DNA of 64,000 nt from an uncultured Oscillospiraceae bacterium (GCA_934597585.1 CAKTSA010000002.1:46874-110873), one strand, 5' to 3'; shown: positions 16,018-24,107, counted from the first letter of the stretch. Program-made: numbers and translations. The notes: generated by a model from the letters alone, not told the origin.

Positions 16018-16058
16018 AAGCGGCTTCGTCCTTCAGACGGAGCCGCTTTTCATTTTGT
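16018..16058 (+). terminator. Terminator-like hairpin between small ORF and transporter
   Basis: A roughly 13-bp stem (AAGCGGCTTCGTC with GACGGAGCCGCTT), a short loop, and the T-rich tail TTTTCATTTT. It lies 29 bp before the transporter start and may attenuate transcription. Confidence 0.6.
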
Positions 16059-16086
16059 AAATTCCATTTTGAGAAGGAGAAAAATT

Positions 16087-17259
16087 ATGAACGCGATCCT
16101 AGCTGCTGCGATCATCTTCGTGGTGTTCGCCGTCGGAGATATGATCTCCGCCAAAACAAAAGCCATTGTTTCCATGCTGCTGGTGGCCTCCGTTGTCTTT
16201 CTGGCAGGCTTCTGGGCCGGCATTTTCCCCACCACCATGTTCGCCGATTCCACGCTGCTGAGCATGGCCGGACTGCTGGTGACCATGCTGCTGGTGCACC
16301 TGGGCACCACCATCAAGCTGCGTGATTTCGGCGCCCAGTGGCGCACGGTCATCATTTCCGCCCTGGCCTGCATCGCCATCTCCGTGGCGGTGTACTTCCT
16401 GGGCCAGCTGATCATTGACCGTACCTACGCCCTGGTGGGCGCGCCCATCCTGTCCGGCGGCGTGGTGGCCACGCTGCAGATGCAGGACATGGCCCAGAAG
16501 GCCGATCTGCCGGAGCTGGCGGTGTTCGCCACGCTGGTGATGTGCGCCCAGGGCTTCGTGGGCTACCCCGTGGCCTCCCTGTGCCTGAAGAGTGAGGCCA
16601 AGCGCCTGAAGCGCCAAATCGACGCGGGCAGCGTGACGCTGGCCCCGGTGGACGCGGCCCAGACCGTGACCAAGAAGAAGCTGATCCCTCCCCTGCCCGC
16701 CAAGTACAACACCCCCAACGCCATCCTGGCCAAGGTCATCCTGGTGGCGCTGCTGTCCGTCACCGTGTCCAGCCTGCTGAACGACGCGGTGAACAAGCTG
16801 GTGTGGTGCCTGATCTTCGGCGTGCTGCTGAAGGAACTGGGCTTCCTGGATGAGGACGCCCTGGGCAAGGCCAACGCCACCGGCATCGTGATGCCCATCA
16901 TCACCCTTTCCATCTTCACCAACCTGGCCTCCGCCACCCCCGAGATGGTGGGCAACATGGTGGTTCCCCTGCTGGTCTGCGTGGTCATCGGCACCATCGC
17001 TTTCTCCCTGGTGTCCATCCTGGTGGGCAAGCTGTTCGGCTACAGCTGGCAGATGTCCATGGCCATCGGCAGCTCCTGCCTGTTCGGCTTCCCCGGCACC
17101 GTCATCATCTCCAACGAGGTGTCTGAGAGCACCGGTACCACCCCCGAGGAAAAAGCCTTCATCAACGCCCAGATCATGCCCAAGATGCTGGTGGCCGGTA
17201 TGGTCACCGTGTCCATCACCTCCGTGCTGGTGGCCGGCGTCATGTGCAAGTGGCTGTGA
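16087..17259 (+). CDS. Polytopic membrane transporter, about 10 TM segments
   Basis: The 390-residue protein is almost wholly hydrophobic. A cytoplasmic loop at about residues 165-215 contains the basic and polar SEAKRLKRQID. Paired inverted halves, with glycine-rich stretches such as GAPILSGGVVATLQ and SSCLFGFPGTVI, recall sodium/carboxylate or GltS-like carriers, but I cannot assign a family with confidence. The ATG at 16087 follows AGAAGGAGA; an upstream in-frame ATG at 16069 has no site. It is 29 nt upstream of an M20 amidohydrolase, so it probably imports an N-acylated amino acid or dipeptide for that enzyme. Confidence 0.8.
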   Translation: MNAILAAAIIFVVFAVGDMISAKTKAIVSMLLVASVVFLAGFWAGIFPTTMFADSTLLSMAGLLVTMLLVHLGTTIKLRDFGAQWRTVIISALACIAISVAVYFLGQLIIDRTYALVGAPILSGGVVATLQMQDMAQKADLPELAVFATLVMCAQGFVGYPVASLCLKSEAKRLKRQIDAGSVTLAPVDAAQTVTKKKLIPPLPAKYNTPNAILAKVILVALLSVTVSSLLNDAVNKLVWCLIFGVLLKELGFLDEDALGKANATGIVMPIITLSIFTNLASATPEMVGNMVVPLLVCVVIGTIAFSLVSILVGKLFGYSWQMSMAIGSSCLFGFPGTVIISNEVSESTGTTPEEKAFINAQIMPKMLVAGMVTVSITSVLVAGVMCKWL

Positions 17260-17288
17260 GCGCAGCCCTTTGAAAGGAGTCTTTCACA

Positions 17289-18479
17289 ATGTCTGAGATC
17301 AAAACCTACGTCGAGAGCATTTTCGACGAACTGGTGGCTATCCGCCGGGATATCCATGCCCACCCCGAGCTGGGCATGCACGAGGTCCGCACCAGTGACC
17401 TGATCCGCAAGGAGCTGGAGAAGATGGGCATGGACGAAGTCCAGTCCCCCCTGCCCACCGCCGTGGTGGGCCTGCTCCACGGCGGCAAGGGCCCCGGCAA
17501 GTGCGTGGCCTTCCGGGCGGACATCGACGCCCTGCCGGTCCACGAGGAGACGGGTCTGCCCTTCTGCAGCCAGAACGATGGCGTCATGCACGCCTGCGGC
17601 CACGACCTGCACACCACCATGCTGCTGGGTCTGGCCAAAACCCTGTGCCATCTGCGGGACAGCTTCGCAGGTACGGTGAAGTTTATCTTTGAACCCAGCG
17701 AGGACACCATGCCCGGCGGCGCACGCCAGCTGGTGGCCGCCGGGGTCATGGAGAATCCCCACGTGGATGCCATCTTCGGCCAGCATGTCTGCCCCTCCGA
17801 GAATGACACGGTGGGCACCCTGAACCTCTATAAGGGCTACTTTACCAGCGCGGTGGACCTGTTCCACATCACCGTTCACGGCAAGAGCGGCCACGGCTCC
17901 GCGCCCCACACCGCCCATGACGCCATCGCCTGCGCCGGGTATCTCATCACCGTGCTGCAGACCGTGGTCTCCCGCCGCACCGATCCCCTGGCCACCGCCG
18001 TGCTGACGGTGGGCACCATGTCCGGCGGCGACGCGGTGAACATCACCGCCGGCGAGGCCAAAATGGTGGCCGTGCTGCGCACCTTCGGCGACGAGGTGCG
18101 GGACACCGCCATCGAGGAGGTCAACCGCATCTGCAAGGGCATCGGCATCGCCTTTGCCTGCGACATCGAGGTGCAGCTGGAGGAGGGCTATGCCGCCACC
18201 TACAACGACAGCGCCCTCATCGACCTGGTGGAGAAGGCCGCCGCTGACGAGCTGGGCCAGAGCGCCGTGCGCCACATCACCCAGCCCTTCTCCGGCAGCG
18301 AGGACTTCAGCTTCTTCGGCAAGCTGACCGGCACCCCCTGCGCTTTCATGATGATCGACGCGGGCCACGGCGAGAATCCGGTGTCTCTCCACAACGGCAA
18401 GATCGTGTTTGACGAAAAGGTCATCGTCTCCGGCGTCTCCGCCATGACCCGCGTGGCGATGGAGTATCTGGAGCAGTGA
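17289..18479 (+). CDS. M20 family amidohydrolase (HipO / aminoacylase-like)
   Basis: The 396-residue binuclear metallohydrolase has the family's motifs in order: RRDIHAHPELG, FRADIDALPVHEETG, MHACGHDLHTTMLLG (metal-binding Cys and His residues), EPSED, GQHVCP, the dimerisation domain beginning with HGKSGHGSAPH, and the late metal ligand in PFSGSEDFSFF. This arrangement is typical of hippurate, IAA-amino acid or N-acetyl-amino acid hydrolases. It is in one operon with the transporter before it, and a terminator follows 20 nt later. The substrate is inferred only as an N-acyl amino acid or peptide. Confidence 0.93.
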   Translation: MSEIKTYVESIFDELVAIRRDIHAHPELGMHEVRTSDLIRKELEKMGMDEVQSPLPTAVVGLLHGGKGPGKCVAFRADIDALPVHEETGLPFCSQNDGVMHACGHDLHTTMLLGLAKTLCHLRDSFAGTVKFIFEPSEDTMPGGARQLVAAGVMENPHVDAIFGQHVCPSENDTVGTLNLYKGYFTSAVDLFHITVHGKSGHGSAPHTAHDAIACAGYLITVLQTVVSRRTDPLATAVLTVGTMSGGDAVNITAGEAKMVAVLRTFGDEVRDTAIEEVNRICKGIGIAFACDIEVQLEEGYAATYNDSALIDLVEKAAADELGQSAVRHITQPFSGSEDFSFFGKLTGTPCAFMMIDAGHGENPVSLHNGKIVFDEKVIVSGVSAMTRVAMEYLEQ

Positions 18480-18498
18480 TGCGCTGAACTGCATAGAG

Positions 18499-18528
18499 AA
18501 ACCCCCGCTCCGGTGGAGCGGGGGTTTT
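18499..18528 (+). terminator. Intrinsic terminator after the M20 gene
   Basis: A perfect stem AAACCCCCGCTCC/GGAGCGGGGGTTT with a CGGT-type loop and T run. It lies between convergent genes and may serve both. Confidence 0.85.
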
Positions 18529-18538
18529 AAGTATAGTC

Positions 18539-20056
18539 TTAGCTTCTGGCAATCTTTGTGCAGCCGTTAACGGTAACATTGGAGCCGTCGCCGTCATACC
18601 AGACAGCATTGGTGGCATCCTTGGTACCGGAGATATCAACATTGCCGGTCAAGGTGATATTCGCACCACCGGCAGAGGTGACCAGCACCGCCGCATACTT
18701 ATCGGAGGTGATCTTGCCGCCGTTGATGGTCAGGGTGGTCATGTCTGTTTTATTAAAGCCATGACTATTAGCATACTCTTCCTTAATGGCAATAGCGCGG
18801 TTTCCGTGTCCAGTATTGCTCTTGCCATCTATGATGCAATTGTCCAATGCAACATTGGAACCCGTCATGATCCACAGCACATATGTATCCGCAGACGCAT
18901 TCTTATCAGAAATCTCACAATTCTTGAAAGATGCCGAACCAATAACCGCAACCGCTCTTTCAAATTTTACATTTTCAAATGCGGCATTCCCCTCGAATAC
19001 AATATCGTGTGCATCCCAAGACGTTCCAGTTGATTTCTCTGTACCAACCGCAACCGTTGCATTCTTAATCGTCAATTGTACATTCTTGCACATAACGTTG
19101 CTGAGCTGAATATTGGTTTTGTTGAAAATCACTTTATGACCATTACCGTTAATTGTAATGGCTTTTGTTTTCTCACCGCCAACAGGCAGGCCATAGCCTT
19201 CCAAATCGTAAACTGCATCGCCCGAGAGATTGATAATAATATTTTCCTCATTGGCGGTCATGGCCTCTTCAAATGCATTTTTGCTTGTCGTATCACCACT
19301 GCCGGCTGCATCTATACCAGCAGACGCAGAATCAACATTTTTTACCGCGGGATATGCAGCACCTTCATCATAGGTCTTGCCGAAACTATCGGACTCTGCA
19401 GCAGCCTGGGTGGCAGTAACAGTAACGTCGATGGTGACGTCCTTATCCATGTAGCCGTTGCCAGCTTCTTCCTTCATATGCACGGCCAGCGCAAAGTAAT
19501 CCGTTTCGTCTTTCGCGCCATTGACGATCTCATCCAGCACACCGTTTTCAGCGGCAACGGTCTTTCCGGCCTTCACATCGCCGGTCTGCACATTGGGAAG
19601 TGCCTTGATAGCAGCCCAACTATCGACAGCACTCATGTCAGCTGCCTTTGCACCGTCAACGATCGCATACTCAAGGGCATCAGCAAGACCGTTATCGGCT
19701 ACATTGATCACAATGTTGTACTTAACAGCAAGATTACCCTTGTTTTGAACACCCAGGAAAACAATTTGCGTCTTGCCCGGCTCCCACAGCGTATCAGTGC
19801 TCTTATTCTGTGCGATCAGGCTACCCTCTTTGCCGAAAATAGCAGCATCCTCACCCGCGATGGATGTGTAGTTGCCATCTTCGTTCTTGTCCATGACAAG
19901 ATCGATCTTGAGGTTACCGGCCTGGATCTTGTTGACGCCGGTGCTGGCAGTGTCTGTGAACCACGCAAACGTGGAGCCGATGAGCATCACCAGGCACAGG
20001 CAGATGGCCAGAATGCTGGTCATAAGTGCGCGTTTTGTCGCTCTCTTGGTTGGCAT
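18539..20056 (-). CDS. SipW-type signal peptide surface protein with beta-helix-like C-terminus
   Basis: The 505-residue protein opens with basic residues and the hydrophobic stretch MTSILAICLCLVMLIGSTFAW, then FTDTAST; this is the SipW-dependent signal peptide seen in TasA, CalY and relatives. Residues 40-230 form a beta-rich domain like that of camelysin or TasA. From about 280 on, repeated short strands (ITINGNGHKV, NVALDNCIIDG, LTINGGKITSD, ITLTGNVDI) resemble a right-handed beta-helix. Codon use is clearly AT-richer than in its neighbours, which suggests transfer or different selection. It is probably exported and wall- or matrix-associated. No sipW signal peptidase gene lies in the window. 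Confidence 0.85.
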   Translation of the reverse strand: MPTKRATKRALMTSILAICLCLVMLIGSTFAWFTDTASTGVNKIQAGNLKIDLVMDKNEDGNYTSIAGEDAAIFGKEGSLIAQNKSTDTLWEPGKTQIVFLGVQNKGNLAVKYNIVINVADNGLADALEYAIVDGAKAADMSAVDSWAAIKALPNVQTGDVKAGKTVAAENGVLDEIVNGAKDETDYFALAVHMKEEAGNGYMDKDVTIDVTVTATQAAAESDSFGKTYDEGAAYPAVKNVDSASAGIDAAGSGDTTSKNAFEEAMTANEENIIINLSGDAVYDLEGYGLPVGGEKTKAITINGNGHKVIFNKTNIQLSNVMCKNVQLTIKNATVAVGTEKSTGTSWDAHDIVFEGNAAFENVKFERAVAVIGSASFKNCEISDKNASADTYVLWIMTGSNVALDNCIIDGKSNTGHGNRAIAIKEEYANSHGFNKTDMTTLTINGGKITSDKYAAVLVTSAGGANITLTGNVDISGTKDATNAVWYDGDGSNVTVNGCTKIARS

Positions 20057-20352
20057 TTTTTGATGTCCTCCCCATTCATAAAATATTTACCGGTGGATCA
20101 AAGCGCCGCCGTCCGGTATTCCTAACGCCGCCCGCGTATAGCCTGTCCCTCCCCATTTGAATCTGACGCGGGCAGACAGGGCAAAGCAACAAAGCCCTGT
20201 CTGCCCATTATGGGGAGGTCAGACGCACAAGACCATGGCGGCCTCTCAGCCCCCGTGATCGTCATGCCTTATGAAAACGATACTTCTCTTGTTTTTTCTC
20301 CCTTTCGGGAAAGAAAAAACAGCGAAACCCATGGGTTTCGTGGCATATTCTG
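20057..20352 (-). other. Long structured leader of the SipW-type gene
   Basis: Three strong hairpins lie between the promoter and the start: an 18-bp perfect palindrome CGAAACCCATGGGTTTCG (20323-20340); GTTTTTTCTCCC/GGGAAAGAAAAAAC (20291-20320); and a 13-bp perfect stem GGGCAGACAGGGC/GCCCTGTCTGCCC (20172-20208). I cannot match it to a known riboswitch. Confidence 0.55.
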
Positions 20353-20359
20353 TAATGAC

Positions 20360-20387
20360 AGTTTAGCACTTTGAGAAATAATTGCAA
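20360..20387 (-). promoter_or_regulatory. Promoter of the SipW-type gene
   Basis: Read leftward: TTGCAA (20382-20387), a 16-bp spacer and TAAACT (20360-20365). The 18-bp palindrome at 20323-20340 lies just downstream and could be an operator. Confidence 0.6.
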
Positions 20388-20479
20388 GGTCTTTTGCCGG
20401 TTTTCGTGTATTTCAGCGGGGTGCATAAATCAATGCAGGGATTTTTAGAGAATTTGACGGAGGATTCAAGAAAGGAGGC

Positions 20480-20513
20480 AAAAAAGTTCCGGAAGCCAGA
20501 TGGCTTCCGGAAC
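20480..20513 (-). terminator. Terminator of rplM-rpsI
   Basis: A perfect stem GTTCCGGAAGCC/GGCTTCCGGAAC (20486-20513) is followed on the minus strand by TTTTTT. Confidence 0.88.
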
Positions 20514-20533
20514 CGAAACGTACAGTATGACGT

Positions 20534-20938
20534 TTAGCGCTTGGAGAACTGAGGTGCGCGACGGGCGGCTTTGAGGCCGTACTTCTTACGCTCCTTCATA
20601 CGAGGATCGCGGGTCAGGAAGCCGGCCTTCTTCAGGATGGCGCGGTACTCGGGGTTCACCAGCAGCAGAGCGCGGCTGATGCCGTGACGCAGGGCGCCGG
20701 CCTGGCCGGACACGCCGCCGCCTTCCACGGTGGCAACGATGTCCACCTTGCCCAGGGTATCGGTAGCGGACAGGGGCTGACGGACGACCATCTTCAGGGT
20801 CTCCAGACCGAAGTACTCGTCGATGTCGCGGCCGTTGATGGTGATATTGCCGGAACCGTTCTCAAACAGATGCACACGGGCAACGGAGGACTTGCGGCGG
20901 CCGGTGCCGTACTTGTAGGGATTCTTGGACTGATACAT
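20534..20938 (-). CDS. rpsI: 30S ribosomal protein S9
   Basis: The 134-residue protein is of normal size. It has the S9 hallmarks [15 protein letters not shown] near the N-terminus and the basic C-terminal end [17 protein letters not shown], which reaches the P-site tRNA. It follows rplM after 19 nt, the usual L13-S9 operon, and a terminator follows directly. Confidence 0.98.
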   Translation of the reverse strand: MYQSKNPYKYGTGRRKSSVARVHLFENGSGNITINGRDIDEYFGLETLKMVVRQPLSATDTLGKVDIVATVEGGGVSGQAGALRHGISRALLLVNPEYRAILKKAGFLTRDPRMKERKKYGLKAARRAPQFSKR

Positions 20939-20957
20939 TCTTCGTTTCCTCCTTCAA

Positions 20958-21383
20958 TTACTTGACCAGCTCGGGCTTCTGTGCCTGATGCTCGTGGGTG
21001 TCGCCGGCATAGACGTGCAGGCGCTTCAGGGAGTCCTTGGTAACGGTGTTGCGGGGCATCATGCCGCGGACGGCCACGCGCATGGCCAGCTCGGGCTTGT
21101 CCTGCATCAGGATGCGGTACTTGGTCTCCTTCAGACCGCCGATCCAACCGGAGTGGGTGCGATAATACTTCTGCTCCAGCTTGTTGCCGGTCAGAACCGC
21201 CTTGCCGGCGTTGATGACGATGACGTTATCGCCGCAGTCAGCGTGGGGGGTATAGGTGACTTTGCCCTTGCCGCGCAGCAGGTCGGCCACGACGACGGCG
21301 GTCTTGCCCAGAGGCTTGCCGGCGGCGTCAACGACGTACCACTTGCGCTCGATGTTGGCCTTGTTTGCCATAAAAGTGGACAT
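20958..21383 (-). CDS. rplM: 50S ribosomal protein L13
   Basis: The 141-residue protein includes the L13 motifs RKWYVVDAAGKPLGK, GDNVIVINAGK, the SGWIGGLK turn and VRGMMPRNT. I chose the ATG at 21381-21383 because GGAGG lies about 8 nt upstream and the length then matches the family; a longer in-frame reading upstream would run through the leader. It is cotranscribed with rpsI from the strong promoter at 21480-21508. Confidence 0.97.
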   Translation of the reverse strand: MSTFMANKANIERKWYVVDAAGKPLGKTAVVVADLLRGKGKVTYTPHADCGDNVIVINAGKAVLTGNKLEQKYYRTHSGWIGGLKETKYRILMQDKPELAMRVAVRGMMPRNTVTKDSLKRLHVYAGDTHEHQAQKPELVK

Positions 21384-21396
21384 GGTGTTTTCCTCC

Positions 21397-21474
21397 AAAT
21401 TTATTATAATGTATTTTGCTTTACTTTTTCGTGTTCCCTTGCTAAAATCGTAAGGAAACGCGCCAAACGCGCAA
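21397..21474 (-). ncRNA. Probable L13 autoregulatory leader
   Basis: On the minus strand, an outer helix CCTTGC/GCAAGG encloses a GCGCGTTTGGCGCG hairpin and the conserved-looking TTTCCTTACGATTTTA. Position directly upstream of rplM and two-helix shape agree with the L13 leader family, in which L13 represses its own operon. Assignment is by position and shape, not by a covariance search. Confidence 0.55.
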
Positions 21475-21479
21475 GGATA

Positions 21480-21508
21480 TTTATAGCATAACGGCGCGGG
21501 GATGTCAA
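21480..21508 (-). promoter_or_regulatory. Strong sigma-A promoter of rplM-rpsI
   Basis: Read leftward: TTGACA (21503-21508), a 17-bp spacer and TATAAA (21480-21485). This is near consensus, as expected for a ribosomal protein operon. Confidence 0.85.
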
Positions 21509-21611
21509 CACCATTTTGATTTACGATAAAAACATCTCGTGTTTTCTCTCGTTTTCTCCTGATATCTCCCGTTTTCAGGCTTTGCAATTTCACTTTTCGG
21601 AGGTGCTTTCT

Positions 21612-22337
21612 ATGCAGCATATTCTGGGGCTTGTCCGCCGGTGCGTGGAGGACTATCATATGATCGAGCCCGGCGACCGGATCGCCGTGGGCGTCAGCGG
21701 CGGAAAGGACAGCCTGCTGACCCTGGTATCCCTGGCCCGGCTGCAGAAATTCTACCCCATCCCCTTTACGGTGGAGGCCATCACCATGGAGATGGGCATG
21801 CCGGGCATGGACTTCTCCGGCGTAGCGGCGCTGTGCGAAAAGCTAGAGGTGCCCTACACCCGCATTCAGGTGCCGGTGTACCAGATCATCTTCGAGGAGC
21901 GGAAGGAGAAGAACCCCTGCTCCCTGTGCGCCAAGCTGCGCCGCGGCAGCCTGAACACCGCCCTGACGGAGCGGGGCATCCGGAAGATCGCCCTGGGCCA
22001 CCACTATGACGACGCGGTGGAGACGCTGCTGATGAATTTGCTGTTCGAGGGCCGCATCGGCTGCTTCCAGCCGGTGACGTTCCTTGACCGCACCGGCGTG
22101 ACCCAGATCCGCCCCCTGCTGTACTGCCACGAGGACGACATCCGCCGCGTGGCACTGCGGGAGGGACTGCCCATTGTCCACAACCCCTGCCCCATGGACG
22201 GCCACAGCCGCCGCCAGGAGGTAAAGGAGCTGATCGCCTCGCTGGAGGAGCGGTATCCCGATTTGAAGCAGAAACTGTTCGGCAGTCTGCAGCGGTATCC
22301 CCTGTACGGGTGGGATCTGGAGCAGACGGAGAAGTAG
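21612..22337 (+). CDS. ttcA: TtcA-family tRNA thiolation enzyme (PP-loop, 4Fe-4S)
   Basis: The 241-residue enzyme belongs to the ATP-pyrophosphatase group that adenylates and thiolates tRNA. The PP-loop SGGKDS covers residues 29-34. C103, C106 (CSLC) and C193 (NPCPMDG) match the three cysteines that hold the catalytic 4Fe-4S cluster in TtcA. GHHYDDAVETLL is the second conserved motif. The likely product is 2-thiocytidine at position 32, though related enzymes modify other positions. The ATG at 21612 follows GGAGG; a longer in-frame N-terminus is AT-rich and lacks a ribosome site. Confidence 0.87.
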   Translation: MQHILGLVRRCVEDYHMIEPGDRIAVGVSGGKDSLLTLVSLARLQKFYPIPFTVEAITMEMGMPGMDFSGVAALCEKLEVPYTRIQVPVYQIIFEERKEKNPCSLCAKLRRGSLNTALTERGIRKIALGHHYDDAVETLLMNLLFEGRIGCFQPVTFLDRTGVTQIRPLLYCHEDDIRRVALREGLPIVHNPCPMDGHSRRQEVKELIASLEERYPDLKQKLFGSLQRYPLYGWDLEQTEK

Positions 22338-22381
22338 AACGGCTTACTTACGAGGAACATAAAAACGGGAGGTATAACAGC

Positions 22382-22771
22382 GTGAAAAAGACAGTATTTG
22401 CCGTGATCGCCATTGTAGGCGTCTTAGCGGCGGCGTTCCTGATTGGAACGGGCTTGCAGAAACGGACGGACGTTCTCTTGACCGACTATTCCGTCACGGA
22501 GGACGGAACGGCGATCCGCCTTGACGTACAGGTGGCGTCGTCCATGGGATATGTCCGGGGCTTCAAGAATGACGGCGGCGGTGTGAGGCCCCATTACCTG
22601 AATTTCTATCGCACCTTCGGCGGCTTGAACAGCGCATGGGGCGCGGAAAGCTCGTTCCTGCTGGAAGTCGGGCCGGAGGATACGGAGATCTATTTCAACC
22701 GCCCCGGCGGCGGATATGAGCTGGTTTTGCAGAAGGACAGCACCGGCGAATGGATCAGACCCGCTGCGTAA
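22382..22771 (+). CDS. Hypothetical membrane-anchored or secreted protein, 129 aa
   Basis: A GTG start at 22382 is preceded by GGGAGG with 8 nt spacing. The N-terminus VKKTVFAVIAIVGVLAAAFLIG is a signal peptide or anchor without a lipobox cysteine. The remaining 105 residues look like a compact beta-rich extracellular domain (RLDVQVASSMGYVRGF, TEIYFNRPGGGYELVL). I do not know its function. It lies 44 nt after ttcA but is unlikely to be functionally linked. The gap that follows holds a short CAGGGCATGCGCCCTG hairpin and the R2 repeat. Confidence 0.75.
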   Translation: MKKTVFAVIAIVGVLAAAFLIGTGLQKRTDVLLTDYSVTEDGTAIRLDVQVASSMGYVRGFKNDGGGVRPHYLNFYRTFGGLNSAWGAESSFLLEVGPEDTEIYFNRPGGGYELVLQKDSTGEWIRPAA

Positions 22772-22854
22772 AGGTTCGCCTTCCGCAAAAGAAAAGCGAC
22801 AGGGCATGCGCCCTGCCGCGAGAATGGCGATATGTGGTAATGCACTGATAACCC

Positions 22855-22965
22855 AAGGCCCCCTCTGGGAGGGGGCTGTCACCGAAGGTGACTAGGGGAG
22901 AGAATTCGAGCTTTTTATTCTCTCCCTCCGGCGCTTCGCGCCACCTCCCTCACAGAGGGAGGCTT
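22855..22965. repeat. R2 repeat, copy 2
   Basis: CCCCCTCTGGGAGGGGG, a GTCACCGAAGGTGAC hairpin and GGGGAGAGAATTC are followed by the opposed half ATTCTCTCCCTCCGGCGC, TTCG, GCGCCACCTCCCTC and AGAGGGAGGC. It has the same architecture as 3760-3863, with different but self-complementary internal stems. Confidence 0.8.
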
Positions 22966-22989
22966 CGGACGGTATCCCCGCCCATTCAC

Positions 22990-23259
22990 TTATGTACCCA
23001 CCACCCACTTCACCAGCAGCAGCAGACAGAAGCCCGGCAGGCCCAGGATCGCCACGGTCAACGCGTTGAACAGGTTCAGCCCCAGGCTCAGCCCCGTGTA
23101 GGCGGTGGTGAGGTTCAGCGCCCACACGGCGCCGAACCCCAGTGCCGTGTTGCCGGCCAGCCGCAGCGCCAGCTTCAGCGGCGTTTTGAACAGCCGCCAG
23201 ATGGCCACCAGCAGAAACAGCAGCACCAGCCCCAACGATACCATCTCTACGACCGACAT
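22990..23259 (-). CDS. bofA: BofA-family protein (pro-sigma-K processing inhibitor)
   Basis: The 89-residue protein has three hydrophobic segments and the BofA-type features LKLALRLAGNTALGF, LNLTTAYTGLSLGLNLF and LGLPGFCLLLLVKWVVG. In Bacillus, BofA sits in the outer forespore membrane with SpoIVFA and holds the SpoIVFB protease inactive until engulfment is complete. Many clostridia keep BofA with a role that is less clear. The ATG at 23257-23259 follows GGGAGGG. It overlaps the end of yaaL by 13 nt, the same gene pair as in Bacillus subtilis. Confidence 0.85.
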   Translation of the reverse strand: MSVVEMVSLGLVLLFLLVAIWRLFKTPLKLALRLAGNTALGFGAVWALNLTTAYTGLSLGLNLFNALTVAILGLPGFCLLLLVKWVVGT

Positions 23260-23546
23260 GGCTTCCCTCCCTTCACGGCGGAGGCCGCCACGCTGGCCTC
23301 CCGCATGGCCAAGGCAGCCGCGCCGCGGCCCACCGGCATGCCGGAGCGCTCCTTGACGCACCGCAGGAAATAATCGTACTTCGCCTTCAGTGCGTTGATC
23401 TCGAAAATGCTGGCCTCCACCAGCTCCGGCTCGCAGGCGTAGTTGAACCGGTCATAGGCCTCCTTCAGCTGGTGGCTGATCTGATTCAGTTCCCGCTTCA
23501 GCTCCGCGTCGGTGGGCCACAGGGTATCCTTGCTCTTTTTTGCCAT
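23247..23546 (-). CDS. yaaL: YaaL / DUF2508 family protein
   Basis: The 99-residue soluble helical protein includes ELKRELNQISHQLKEAYDRFNY and KAKYDYFLRCVK, as in DUF2508 proteins. Its role is unknown. It is preceded by GAGGAGG and overlaps bofA. In B. subtilis the order is recR-yaaL-bofA with tadA close by; here tadA is divergent, 114 bp away, so part of that neighbourhood is preserved. Confidence 0.8.
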   Translation of the reverse strand: MAKKSKDTLWPTDAELKRELNQISHQLKEAYDRFNYACEPELVEASIFEINALKAKYDYFLRCVKERSGMPVGRGAAALAMREASVAASAVKGGKPCRS

Positions 23547-23660
23547 GATGCGTCCTCCTCGTTCACGGCGGGGAGGCCATGCTTCCCCTGCCTTACAGTG
23601 TACGAGTAGTTTGGACAAATATGCCAGAGTTTAACCCACAATTTTGAAAGGAGCACCGCC

Positions 23661-24107
23661 ATGACCCACGAGGACTATATGCATCAGGCGCTGGCGCTGG
23701 CCCGCGAGGCCGCCGCCCACGGCGAGGTGCCGGTGGGCTGCGTCATCGTCCGGGACGGCCGGATCGTCGGCCGGGGCCGCAACCGGCGGGAGGAAAAGCA
23801 GGCGGTCAGCTCCCACGCGGAGATGGAGGCCATGGCCCAGGCCAACGCCACCCTCGGCACCTGGCGGCTGGAGGACTGCGACCTGTATGTTACGCTGGAG
23901 CCCTGCCCCATGTGCGCCGGAGCCATCATCAATGCCCGGGTGCGTCGGGTGTTCTACGGCGCCCGTGACCGGGCCATGGGCGCCTGCGGCGGCGTGCTGA
24001 ACCTGTTCATGGAGGATTTCCCCCACCACCCCCAGCTGGTAGGCGGCATTCTGGCGGAGGACTGCCAGGCGGTACTGTCAGAATTTTTCAGGGAATTACG
24101 AAAATAG
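23661..24107 (+). CDS. tadA: tRNA-specific adenosine deaminase
   Basis: The 148-residue zinc deaminase converts A34 to inosine in tRNA-Arg(ACG). The zinc ligands are H52 in SHAEMEA, with E54 as proton shuttle, and C82 and C85 in PCPMC. EVPVGCVIVRDG and NRREEKQ are also typical of TadA. AAAGGAG precedes the ATG. A terminator follows 5 nt after the stop. Confidence 0.95.
   Translation: MTHEDYMHQALALAREAAAHGEVPVGCVIVRDGRIVGRGRNRREEKQAVSSHAEMEAMAQANATLGTWRLEDCDLYVTLEPCPMCAGAIINARVRRVFYGARDRAMGACGGVLNLFMEDFPHHPQLVGGILAEDCQAVLSEFFRELRK

Noticed and set aside
20180-20260. TPP riboswitch in the surface-protein leader, suggested by GGGGGCTGAGAGG on the minus strand
   Set aside because: The 3' half of the TPP consensus (CTGATC...GGATAATGCCAGCG...AGGGA) is missing, and the downstream gene is unrelated to thiamine.
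21516-21611. Longer N-terminus of ttcA beginning MIYDKNISCFLS
   Set aside because: The added part is AT-rich intergenic sequence that overlaps the rplM promoter region and lacks an SD site; GGAGG precedes the ATG at 21612.
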